A stretch of DNA of 64,000 bases, taken from positions 2,571,290 through 2,635,289 of the forward strand of contig CM067589.1 in the NCBI GenBank assembly GCA_034336665.1, read 5' to 3'. The notes under the pieces are model-generated. The model was not told the DNA's origin, searched no databases, and saw only the letters and a list, made by a program, of their open reading frames with translations. Both the position numbers and the translations under genes were made by a program. The DNA comes from Luscinia megarhynchos. Its lineage: Eukaryota > Chordata > Aves > Passeriformes > Turdidae. Positions 20,543 through 29,699 of this stretch are shown piece after piece (the stretch's first letter is position 1; the number at the start of each line of letters is the position of its first letter).

Positions 20543-23500
20543 ATGGAGGGGGGGGCTCAGCAGAGCAGCCTCTGGGAGCCCCCCGAGCAGGATGGGGGTC
20601 CTGGTGAGCGGGATGGGGGCGAGGGGCCGCCCGAGGTCAAGCGCTCCCAGCCCCTCTTCATCCACGGCAGCAGGTGGGTGTGAGCCTGGGGGGGTCAGGG
20701 AGGTTAAGGGGGGGCCAGGGGGTGCTCAGGGGGGTCACGGGGGGCACAGAGCTCACCCCCCCTGTGCCTGCAGCCGGCAGCCAACACAGGAGGAGCCGCG
20801 AGCGTCGTCGCTGCCCAGCATCCCCAACCCCTTCCCCGAGCTCTGCAGCCCCTCCAACTCACCCATCCTGAGCAGCCCGGCCCTGGGACAGGCACCGCCC
20901 CGCGAGGGCACCTCCCATGTGAGTCAGGGGCACGGGGCTGGGGAGGGGGGTGAGGTTCGGGACAGGGACACCCCTGCCAGTGCTGGGGAGGGGGCATGAG
21001 ATTTGGGACAGGGACACCCCTGCCAGTGCTGGGGAGGGGGGGTGAGATTTGGGACAGGGACATCTCTGCTGGGGGGGATTCTTGTTCTTGGGGCAGGGAC
21101 CTCCCCAGCGAAGGCAGCTCCCATGGGAAAGGGGAGACAGGGGCTGGGGAGAGGGGAGGATCTCAGCTGTGGGGCAGGAACCTCCTCCCATGTGAGTTGA
21201 GGGGCTGGGAAGCAGCTTCAGCTTTTGGACAGGGACCCCTCTACAGAGGTGCCACCCTCCTGAGCCGGGGGGCCAAGGGGCTGGGAAGGGAGACCTCAAC
21301 CCTGGGGAAGGAACCACCTCCTACATGAGTCAAGGGCCTGGGAAGGGGAAATCCCATCCCTGGGACGGGACCACCACCCAAATGAGTGAAGGGGTTGGGA
21401 GGGGAGATCCCATCTCTGGGACGGGATCACCACCCAAATGAGTCAAGGGGCTGGGAGGGGAGACCTCAACCCTGGGATGGGACCACCTCCCAGATGAATT
21501 GGGGAGCAGGAGGGGTGGCCTCACCTGTGGCTCTGCAGGGTCCTCTCGCGCTGGGGGGCCCTGACAGCCCTGTCCCACCCCCAGGTGGTGAAGGTGTTCG
21601 GCGAGGACGGCGCCTGCCGCTCCCTGGAGGCGTCGGCGGCCACCACGGCGCGGCAGCTCTGCGACACGCTGGTGCGCAGGGCGCGGGCGCTGCACGACCA
21701 CAGCTGGGCCCTGGTGGAGCTGCACCAGCACCTGGCGCTGGGTGAGCGCCTGTGGGGGCACAGCAGGGGACAGCCTGAGGGACCCCCGCCCTGCTGACCC
21801 GCCCCGTGTCCCCCCCAGAGCGCTGCCTGGAGGATCACGAGTCGGTGGTGGAGGTGCAGAGCTCCTGGGCGCCGGGGGCCGACAGCCGCTTCGTGTTCCG
21901 CAAGAACTTCGCCAAGTACGAGCTCTTCAAGAGCAGCGCGGTAGGTGGGACCCTCTGCGCCCCCCCCGGGCAGCCTGAGCCCCCCCAGGGTCTCTGCTGA
22001 GGCTCTGTCCCCCCAGCAGTCGCTGTTCCCCGAGGTGATGGTGTCCAGCTGCCTGGAGGCCAACAAGAGCATGGCACACTCCGAGCTCATCCAGGTACCG
22101 AGCCCGGCTGTGCCCTGGGGACCTGCCCTGCCCTGGGGACCTGCCCTGGGGACCCTGCCATGCCCTGGGGACCCTGCCACGGCCTGGGGACCCTGCCATG
22201 CCCTGGGGACCCTGCCCTGCCCTGGGGACCCTGCCATGCCTTGGGGACCTACCCTGCCCTGGGGGACCCTGCCACGGCCTGGGGACCCTGCCATGCCCTG
22301 GGGGACCCTGCCCTGCCCTGGGGACCCCTGCCATGCCTTGGGGACCTACCCTGCCCTGGGGACCCTGCCATGCCCTGGGGGACCCTGCCCTGCCCTGGGG
22401 ACCCTGCCCTGCCCTGGGGACCCTGCCACGGCCTGGGGACCCTGCCACGGTCTGGGGGACCCTCCATGCCCTGGGGACCCTGCCACGGCCTGGGGACCCT
22501 GCCACGGTCTGGGGACCCTGCCCTGGGGACCTGCCCTGCCCTGGGGACCCTGCCACGGTCTGGGGACCCTGCCCTGGGGACCTGCTCCTGCCCTGGGGAC
22601 CCTGCCATGCCCTGGGGACCCTGCCCTGGGGACCGTGCCATGCCCTGGGGACCCTGCCCTGCCCTGGGGACTCTGCCACGGTCTGGGGACCCTGCCACGG
22701 TCTGGGGGACCCTGCCCTGCCCTGGGGACCCTGCCCTGGGGACCCTGCCCTGCCCTGGGGACCCTGCCACGGCCTGGAGACCCTGCCATGCCCTGGGGAC
22801 CCTGCCACACCCTGGGGACCCTGCCACACCCTGGGGACCCTGCCATGCCCTGGGGACCCTGCCATGCCCTGGGGACCCTGCCACGGTCTGAGGACCCTGC
22901 CATGCCCTGGGGACCCTGCCACACCCTGGGGTCCCCACTGTGCCCCTCAGCCCTCATGTTGTCCCCCCCCGCAGAACTTCCTCAACTCTGGGAGCTGCCC
23001 TGAGGTCCAGGGCTTCCTGCAGCTGCGGGAGGCCGGGCGCAAGGTCTGGAAGCGTTTCCACTTCTCCCTGCGCCGCTCGGGGCTCTACTACTCCACCAAG
23101 GGCACCTCCAAGGTGAGGGCAGGGGGTTCTGGGGGAGGGGAGCAGCCAGGGGGTGCAGTGGGGCCAGCCCTGACCCCCCCCACCCCCCCAGGACCCCCGG
23201 CACCTGCAGTACTTCGCTGACCTCACCGAGTCCAACATCTACTACGTGACGCAGGGCAAGAAGCTCTACGGGACGCCCACCGAGTTCGGCTTCTGCATCA
23301 AGGTGGGGATGTCCCTGCCTGTGGCGGGGTCGTTCCCGGCCCCTCCCCCTGCCAAGGGCTCTCTGTCCCCTCGGAGCCAGGCGGGGCTGCCCCGTGACGG
23401 CTCCGGCCTCTCCCGCAGCCCCACAAGGTGCGGAGCGGCGCCAAGGGCCTGAAGCTGCTCTGCAGCGAGGACGAGCAGAGCCGCAGCTGCTGGATGGCCG

Positions 23501-25778
23501 CCTTCCGCCTCTTCAAGGTCAGCCCCGGGCGTCCCCACGCTCGTGGGACACCGGGATGGTGGAGAGGGATGCTGGGGGGGCACAGGAGGGAATTTGGAGG
23601 GATGCTGGGGACATGCTGGAGAGCTACAAGGGAGGAAAAGTGGAAGAGTTCTAGAGGGATGACCCCATCCCAGTGAAAATGTTTCAGGGTGGGGTGTCCC
23701 TGTGTCCCTGTGGAGGGGATGCAGAGGTCCCCACCCCTGCACTGGGTGGCTGTGGAGGTCGCTGGGTGTCCCTGGGGGCTCCCCGACCCCACAGCAGGGC
23801 CCCCCAGCTGACAGGGCTGTTCCCCCAGTACGGGATGCAGCTCTACCGGAACTACCAGCAAGCGCAGGCACGACTGAGCCAACCCCCCTGGATCGGCCCC
23901 ACGCCCCTGGTGAGTGTCCCCTGCCCCTGAGCCAACCCCCCTGGATCAGCCCCCACGCCCCTGGTGAGTGTCCCCTGCCCCTGAGCCAACCCTCCTGGAT
24001 CAGCCCCACACCCCCTGGTGAGTGTCCCCTGCCCCTGAGCCAACCCCCTGGATCAGCCCCACGCCCCTGGTGAGTGTCCCCTGCCCCCTGAGCCAACCCT
24101 CCTGGATCAGCCCCCACACCCCTGGTGAGTGTCCCCTGCCCCCTGAGCCAACCCCCTGGATCGGCCCCCACGCCCCTGGTGAGTGTCCCCTGCCCCTGAG
24201 CCAACCCCCCTGGATCGGCCCCACACCCCTGGTGAGTGTCCCTGCCCCCGAGCCAACCCCCCTGGATCGGCCCCCACGCCCCCTGGTGAGTGTCCCCCTG
24301 CCCCTGAGCCAACCCCCTGGATCGGCCCCCACGCCCCTGGTGAGTGTCCCCTGCCCCTGAGCCAACCCCGCTGGATCAGCCCCCACGCCCCCTGGTGAGT
24401 GTCCCCTGCCCCTGAGCCAACCCCCTGGATCGGCCCCACACCCCTGGTGAGTGTCCCCTGCCCCTGAGCCAACCCCCTGGATCAGCCCCCACGCCCCTGG
24501 TGAGTGTCCCCTGCCCCTGAGCCAACCCCCGCTGGATCGGCCCCACGCCCCTGGTGAGTGTCCCTGCCCCTGAGCCAACCCCCTGGATCAGCCCCACGCC
24601 CCTGGTGAGTGTCCCTGCCCCTGAGCCAACCCCCCTGGATCAGCCCCCACGCCCCTGGTGAATGTCCCCTGCCCCTGCAGCCCCTGCCCCCTGCAGCCCC
24701 TCCGGTGACCCCCCTGTCCCCCGCAGAGCGGCTGCCTCGGACAATGCCCTGGTGGCCATGGACTTCTCAGGGTGCACGGGCCGGGTGATCGAGAACCCCA
24801 GTGAGGTGCTGACTGCAGCCCTGGAGGAGGCACAGGCCTGGAGGGTGAGTTGGGGTGCTGGGGAGTCGGGGGGAGTCCCCCTGAGCCCACCCTGCCAGCC
24901 CTTCCTTTCTTTGTGTGCCCAGAAGAAGACGACGCACCGGTACAGCCTGCCCGCAGCCTGCCACAGCTCCCCGCTCAGCGCTGGTGAGACAGGGGGTCAG
25001 TGCCCTCTGGGGGTCCCTGCCCCAGACTGGGGGTCCCCCCAAGCCTGACACCGCTGTCCCCACAGCCATCCACCGCACCCAGCCCTGGTTCCACGGGCGC
25101 ATCTCCCGGGAGGACACCCAGCAGCTCATCGGCCGCCAGGGCTTGGTGGACGGGTACGGGACCCTGGGGTGGGGGCTCGGGGTCCCTGCGGCTCCTGGGG
25201 GGGACATGGAACTCCAGGGAGGTACAGGAGCCCAGGGGTCACAGCTGCTGGGGGCATGTGGGGGTGAGTGATCCCAGGGGGGGTTGTGACTCCCAGGATT
25301 TTGCAGGGTTTGAGGGACACACAGGTTCCTGGGGGGACACAGAGACTCCCGGGGATAGCAGGGGGTACCAGGCTACTCCCAGGCTTCACAGGGGGTTTGT
25401 GGGACACCATGGGTGACACCGGGAGGGCAGAGGGGACCTGGGGCCAGCAGTGACACCCTGGAGCTCGCAGGGTCTTCCTGGTGCGGGAGAGCCAGCGGAA
25501 CCCCAAGGGCTTCGTGCTGTCGCTGTGCCACCTGCAGCGCATCAAACACTACCTCATCCTGCCGGTGAGTCCTGCAGGGGCTGGGGGGCTGGGGGGCGGG
25601 GAGAGGGGTCCTGACCTGCAGCCCCCCGCAGAGCGAGGAGGAGGGGCGGCTCTACTTCACCATGGACGACGGGCAGACGCGCTTCGCCGACCTGATCCAG
25701 CTCGTGGAGTTCCACCAGATCAACCGCGGCATCCTGCCCTGCAAGCTGCGGCACTACTGCACCTGCGTGGCCCTCTGA
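20543..25778 (+). CDS. GRB7: GRB7, RA/PH/SH2 adaptor protein (14 coding exons)
   Basis: Cytoplasmic adaptor that couples ERBB2 and other receptors to migration signalling through its SH2 domain. Coding exons: 20543-20673, 20774-20918, 21585-21741, 21819-21940, 22017-22094, 22975-23112, 23192-23302, 23419-23517, 23829-23909, 24727-24844, 24923-24983, 25066-25153, 25471-25564, 25632-25778. Borders are AG/GT. Expected product 522 residues (human 532). Order: Pro-rich N-terminus with [17 protein letters not shown] domain (about 93-185), PH domain (about 211-327, with [19 protein letters not shown]), BPS region, SH2 from WFHGRIS (421) with FLVRES whose Arg448 binds phosphotyrosine, and C-terminus CTCVAL. 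Start: ATG at 20543 (GCCATGG) keeps the frame to VKRSQPLFI; another ATG five bases upstream is out of frame. The 24727 exon has one base too many. It lies next to its partner gene ERBB2. Confidence 0.94.
20919..21540 (+). repeat. Donor-derived degenerate minisatellite in GRB7 intron after exon 20774-20918
   Basis: Units of about 45-60 bp share GGGGCTGGGAGGGGAGA, TGGGACAGGGAC or TGGGACGGGACC, and CCTCCCATGTGAGTCA-like segments. The last piece matches the exon 3' end plus its own donor (CCTCCCAT/GTGAGTCA). A copy near 21185 keeps GTGAGT. Later copies near 21333, 21379 and 21436 read ATGAGT. Confidence 0.65.
22110..22940 (+). repeat. ~19-bp minisatellite in GRB7 intron 22095-22974
   Basis: More than 40 near-identical units of the form GGGGACCCTGCCATGCCCT, with variants CCACGGCCT, CCACGGTCT and CCACACCCT. 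It begins about 15 bases after the splice donor at 22095 and fills almost the whole intron. It is highly homogeneous, so recent expansion and length polymorphism are likely. Confidence 0.95.
23872..24670 (+). repeat. Tandem array of GRB7 exon end plus splice donor (about 15 copies)
   Basis: The unit of 52-55 bp starts inside the exon at CTGAGCCAACCCCC, continues TGGATCGGCCCCACGCCCCTG and then crosses the donor as GTGAGTGTCCCCTGCCC. The first copy is the true exon 3' end (donor GT at 23910-23911). Fourteen further copies follow, near 23964, 24018, 24070, 24124, 24179, 24231, 24286, 24340, 24394, 24447, 24500, 24553, 24604 and 24658. All keep GTGAGT except the last, which is GTGAAT. Any donor after the first adds an in-frame TGA at 23928-23930. 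Confidence 0.93.
24727..24844 (+). other. GRB7: GRB7 exon with one surplus base near its 5' end
   Basis: The upstream exon ends in phase 0 (..GPTPL, 23909) and this exon ends in phase 0 at AQAWR. Its length is 118 nt, where the conserved 39 codons need 117. The readable frame ([13 protein letters not shown]..) starts one base late relative to the acceptor. Dropping one base from AGCGGCTGCC would restore it. None of the four AG acceptors between 24680 and 24728 gives phase 0, so alternative splicing does not solve it. Confidence 0.75.
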
Positions 25779-25794
25779 GCACCACCTGCAGGGT

Positions 25795-26310
25795 TTGGCA
25801 CAGCCTGGCACCGCCAGCAGGGCAGGGTTTGGCTCAGTCGGGCACTGCCAGCGTGGCTTGGCACAGTCTGGCACTGCTGGCGTTCTCTGGCTCAGTCTCA
25901 CTGCCGACGTAGCTCGCCTTGATACAGCCCAGCACCACCAGCATGGAATGGTTTGGCACAGCCTGGCACCACTGGGATTGTTTGGCACAGCCTGGCCCTG
26001 CTGATACAGCATGGCTTGGCACAGCCCAGCACCACCAGCACAGTTTGGCACAGCTGGGCACCACCAACATGGCACAGCTCAGCACAGCCCGGCACTGCTG
26101 GCACCTGCTTGACACAGCCTGGCACCAGTGGGGTGGTTTGGCACAGCACAGCATGGCACAGTTTGGCACAGTCTGGCACAGTTGGGTGGTTTGGCATAGC
26201 CTGGCACTGCCAGTATGGCACAGCTTGGCACAGCCCAGCACCACCAGGTGATTTGGCACAGCTTGGCACTGCCAGCATGGCACAGCTCAGCACAGCCCAG
26301 CACCAGCACC
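25795..26310 (+). repeat. ~25-30 bp repeat in the GRB7 3' UTR
   Basis: It starts right after the GRB7 stop codon. Units share TTTGGCACAGCCTGGCACC followed by a short variable piece such as ACCAGCATGGCA or ACTGCCAGCATGG. There are roughly 18-20 diverged copies. The 10-mer TGGCACAGCC is the reverse complement of GGCTGTGCCA, the core of the array at 19485-19975. Confidence 0.75.
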
Positions 26311-26521
26311 CCCACACTCAAGCACTTTCTCCCCTCTGCCCTACAGCACCAGCCCCGAGTGTCCCTGCGGGGGCCTGGCACTCCTTGCCCCCACGCCAGG
26401 GGCGTTTTGGGGTCCCCATCAGCGGGATCCCGGGGTGTGGGGGTGAGGGGGGCACCCATCACCGTGTCCCCCCATGTCTCCACAAGGCCAGTTGAACTGG
26501 GACGTGTTTTATACCAGTGAT

Positions 26522-26527
26522 AATAAA
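26522..26527 (+). terminator. GRB7 poly(A) signal
   Basis: AATAAA followed by GGTTATTTTTGC, about 745 bases after the stop codon and the first canonical plus-strand signal there. It is followed by a T/GT-rich element typical of cleavage sites. Confidence 0.7.
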
Positions 26528-26756
26528 GGTTATTTTTGCAGAGCTCCTGCCTTGTTCCTTCCCATCCCCAGAGCCCCCCAGTGCCGGTGGCACACGGCTG
26601 GCACTGTCCCCATCTCCCACAGTGTCCCCATGCCTGGCAGCGTCCCCACGTCCCGCTGTGTCCCCACGGTGCCCCGGGTCCCGCACAAAGGCTCCTCTGT
26701 GCTCCCCGGGCACCACGTGCGGCTCAGCCACGCGGCCGCCGCAAATCCCCGGGCGG

Positions 26757-26823
26757 GGGGATTATCCAGGGGGGATTAAGGGCCCGGATTTGGGGGGGCT
26801 GGGGCTGGGGCAGCTGCTATAAA
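26757..26823 (+). promoter_or_regulatory. RDH8-like core promoter: TATA box and two GGATTA sites
   Basis: TATAAA at 26818-26823 lies 38 bases before the ATG, which predicts a very short 5' UTR. Two GGATTA motifs at 26759-26764 and 26773-26778 (TAATCC on the other strand) are typical of K50 homeodomain factors such as OTX2 and CRX. That fits photoreceptor expression of an RDH8-type enzyme. An E-box CACGTG lies at about 26714. Motif matches only. Confidence 0.55.
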
Positions 26824-26860
26824 GGCGGGGGGCTGGGGCGCGGGGGGGAGAGGCCGTGCC

Positions 26861-29560
26861 ATGGCTCCCAAGACGGTGCTGATCACCGGCTGCTCCTCCG
26901 GCATCGGGCTGGCGCTGGCCGTGCGGCTGGCGAGGGACAAGCAGCGCCGCTTCCGAGGTGAGCGGGGCGGAGGGACCCCCGCAGCCCCCGGGGACAGCCC
27001 GCGGGGGCTGAGCCGCCTGTGCCCCCTCCCCAGTCATCGCCACCATGAGGAACGTGAGCAGGAGCGAGGCGCTGGCGGCGGCGGCGGGGCCGGCGCTGGG
27101 CAGGACGCTGGAGATCAAACAGCTGGACGTGTGTGACGAGGGCTCCATCCGCGCCTGCCTCGACAGCATCCCCGGGCGCCACGTCGATATCCTGGGTGAG
27201 CCCTGGGATTCCCCTCCCACCGTGATCGCGGTGTGGGGACCCTCCGTGATGGTGACCTCTTACTGGGGGCTGTCCTGTGCCAGGGACCATTTGTGCTCCC
27301 AGCACTGGGACACCTCATGACCCTGACCCCATGCACCGGGGACTGTCCATGCCAGGGACCCCCAGCTCCAGGGACCCTCTGTGCTGGCACATTCCCTACA
27401 CCTGGGACCCTTCAAACTCAGGAAATCCCATTCTGGGAACCCTCTGAGCACTGGGAACCCTCTGTGCCAGGGACCCCTGACCCCACACACAAGTGACTCT
27501 CTATGCCAGGGACACCTCGCACCAGGGACCCTCTGTGCTGGCACATTCCCTACACCTGGGACCCTTCAAACTCAGGACATCCCATTCTGGGAACCCTCTG
27601 AGCACTGGGAACCCTCTGTGCCAGGGACCCCTGACCCCACACACAAGTGACTCTCTATGCCAGGGACACCTTGCACCAGGGACCCTCTGTGCTGGCACAT
27701 TCCCTACACCTGGGACCATCCAAACTCAGGAAATCCCATTCTGGGAACCCTCTGAGCACTGGGAACCCTGACCCCACACACAAGTGACTCTATGCCAGGG
27801 ACACCCTGCACTAGGGCACTCCCCATACCCAGGGTGGGGGATCCCCCTGCCCAGGGCTCACCCCACTGATGCCCCTGCCCACAGTCAGCAATGCTGGGGT
27901 GGGCATGGCGGGACCCCTGGAGTGCCAGAGCCTGGCAGCCATGCAGAGCCTCATGGACACCAACTTCTTCGGCCTCGTCCGCCTGGTCAAGGAGGTGCTG
28001 CCCGACATGAAGCGGCGCCGCGGGGGCCACATCGTCGTCATCAGCAGCATCATGGGCCTGCAGGGTAGGGGAAAATGGGGTGCCCTGGGGGAACCAGCCC
28101 CCACTCAGCCCTGACTGGGGCTCCCCAACCATCCAGGCATCGTTTTCAACGACATCTACTCGGCCTCCAAGTTCGCGGTGGAGGGTTTCTGCGAGAGCCT
28201 GGTGGTGCAGGCGCTGCGCTTCAACGTGGCGTGAGTGAGGGGCAGGGGCTGTGCAGCCCTGGGGCTGGGGGGTCTGGGGGTGCCCAGGGCTCAGTGCCCC
28301 ATCCCTGGGCAGGATCAGCCTGGTGGAGCCGGGGCCGGTGATGACAGAATTCGAGACGAAGTTGTACGAGGAAGCCGAACGTGCTGATTACTCCCGGACT
28401 GACCCCGAGACCGCCGAAATCTTCACCAAGCTCTACCTGAGGAACTCCAGGGATGTGTTCACCAGCCTGGGCCAGACCCCTGAGGACATTGCAGAGGTGA
28501 CAGGCGGGCAGGGGGCCCCAGTGGGCTGGGGGGTGCCCTGCTGGGTTGGGCTGGACTGGACAGAGGTGTCAATTAGCCCTAACAAGGAACAGCGATGTGC
28601 AACCAGCAGTGGGGCAGCTCACACCCAGACAGCTCCATCCTGATGGGGCTGAGCCTGGCTGGGAACGGGAATAGGAATGGGAATAAGAGTGGGAATGGGA
28701 ATGGGAATGGGAATGGGAATGGGAATGGGGACGGGACGGGACGGGACAGGACGGGATGGGATGGGATGGGAATAAAATAGGAAGCAACTGAAGGTGGAGA
28801 TGGGAGGGAAATGGAATGGGAATGGAAGATAGGGACTGGAGCTAGGGGTAGGATGGGATGGGGATGGAGTGGGATAGGATAAAGACAAGAATGGAATAGG
28901 AAGGTGTTGGGGATAGGATAGGAATGGTGATGGGATGAGGTGGGATAGATTAGAGATGGGATAGGGATAGGGATAGGGATAGGGATAGGGATAGGGATAG
29001 GGATAGGGATAGGGATAGGGATAGGGATAGGGATAGGGATAGGGATAGGGATAGGGATAGGGATAGGGATAGGGATAGGGATAGGGATAGGGATAGGATG
29101 GGAGGGTCTTGGTAGGAAGTGAATGGGAAGGAGCTGGGATGGGAATGGGAATAGGGGAGGAATGGGAATGAGGAATGGGAAGAGAGTGGATGGGATTGTG
29201 AATGAGGATGGAGATGCAGATGGGGATGGGATGCAGACAGGGTTGGAAGGGGATGGGGTGGGCGGGGGCTGGGGTGGGGCTGCGGGGACAGGAAGGGGAC
29301 AGTGCCACGCCCGCACACAGCACACCCTGCGGGTGATCGAGGCTGCTCGGCCGCCGTTCCGGCACCAGACCAACGTGGCGTACACGCCGATGGCCGCGCT
29401 CAAACACGCCGACCCCAGCGGCGCCCTCATCACCGACGCCTTCTACAAGCTGGTGTTCAAGTACGACGCGGTGCTGCGGTTCGGCCTCCGCGCCATCCGC
29501 CTGCTCCGCTGGAAGGCACAGAAAGTCAAGGCGGGCGCTCGGCTCCTGGGCTTCAAATGA
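26861..29560 (+). CDS. RDH8-like short-chain dehydrogenase (6 exons)
   Basis: Predicted NADPH-dependent all-trans-retinol dehydrogenase of the RDH8/HSD17B1 branch of classical SDRs; substrate is inferred from family resemblance. Exons: 26861-26957, 27034-27195, 27885-28064, 28137-28230, 28313-28496, 29321-29560. All have AG/GT borders and agreeing phases. The product is 318 residues (human RDH8 311). Seen: the cofactor motif TGCSSGIG (9-16), NAG (89-91), the SSIMGLQG serine, and YSASK with Tyr154 and Lys158. [38 protein letters not shown] and RPPFRHQTN match RDH8 more closely than HSD17B1 as I recall them (HSD17B1 has GLPFND and IECGP at those places). Kozak GCCATGG. The gene lies between GRB7 and IKZF3, tandem with GRB7. 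An HSD17B1-like identity is not fully excluded. Confidence 0.85.
27365..27810 (+). repeat. 154-bp tandem repeat in RDH8-like intron 2
   Basis: Nearly three copies of a 154-bp unit. GGGACCCTCTGTGCTGGCAC recurs at 27371, 27525 and 27679. Copies are almost identical, which suggests a recent duplication. Confidence 0.85.
28665..29100 (+). repeat. (GGGAAT)n and (GGGATA)n hexamer repeats in RDH8-like intron 5
   Basis: An imperfect GGGAAT run at about 28670-28730 gives way to GGGAC and GGGAT pentamers. A perfect GGGATA hexamer array of about 23 copies follows at about 28957-29094. It resembles, but is not, the telomeric TTAGGG repeat. Tyr/Pro/Ser frames on the minus strand are artefacts. Confidence 0.9.
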
Positions 29561-29676
29561 GCCCTTGTGGCCCCTGGGCACTGCCCAGCCCATCCCGGGG
29601 GCGGGGGCGAGGGGCCGGGACCCGTGCAGGGTTTCGCTTCCCGTTCCCGGCCCGAAATAGCCGCCGCCGCAGCCGC

Positions 29677-29682
29677 ATTAAA
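29677..29682 (+). terminator. Candidate RDH8-like poly(A) signal
   Basis: ATTAAA 117 bases after the stop codon is the nearest acceptable signal on this strand. A short 3' UTR matches the compact gene. Confidence 0.4.
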
Positions 29683-29699
29683 ATGGGGAGGGTATTTAT

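Noticed and set aside
21927..23003. Pro/Gly/Leu-rich open frames of 200-350 codons on both strands in GRB7
   Set aside because: They cover the 19-bp minisatellite in an intron whose flanking exons splice in perfect phase.
23266..24597. Minus-strand Gly/Thr-rich open frames
   Set aside because: They are the complement of the GRB7 exon-end array; no start context or family match.
22110..24670. CRISPR-like regular repeats
   Set aside because: Units are directly adjacent without unique spacers, and the genome is vertebrate. These are minisatellites.
26861..29560. Assignment of the dehydrogenase to HSD17B1
   Set aside because: The GPV-E-P and FND-I-Y-S-ASK blocks and the C-terminal half fit RDH8 better. 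HSD17B1 remains a weaker alternative that a tree should decide.
28579..29593. Minus-strand frames rich in Tyr-Pro, Ile-Pro and His-Ser
   Set aside because: Translations of the hexamer repeats in the RDH8-like intron 5.
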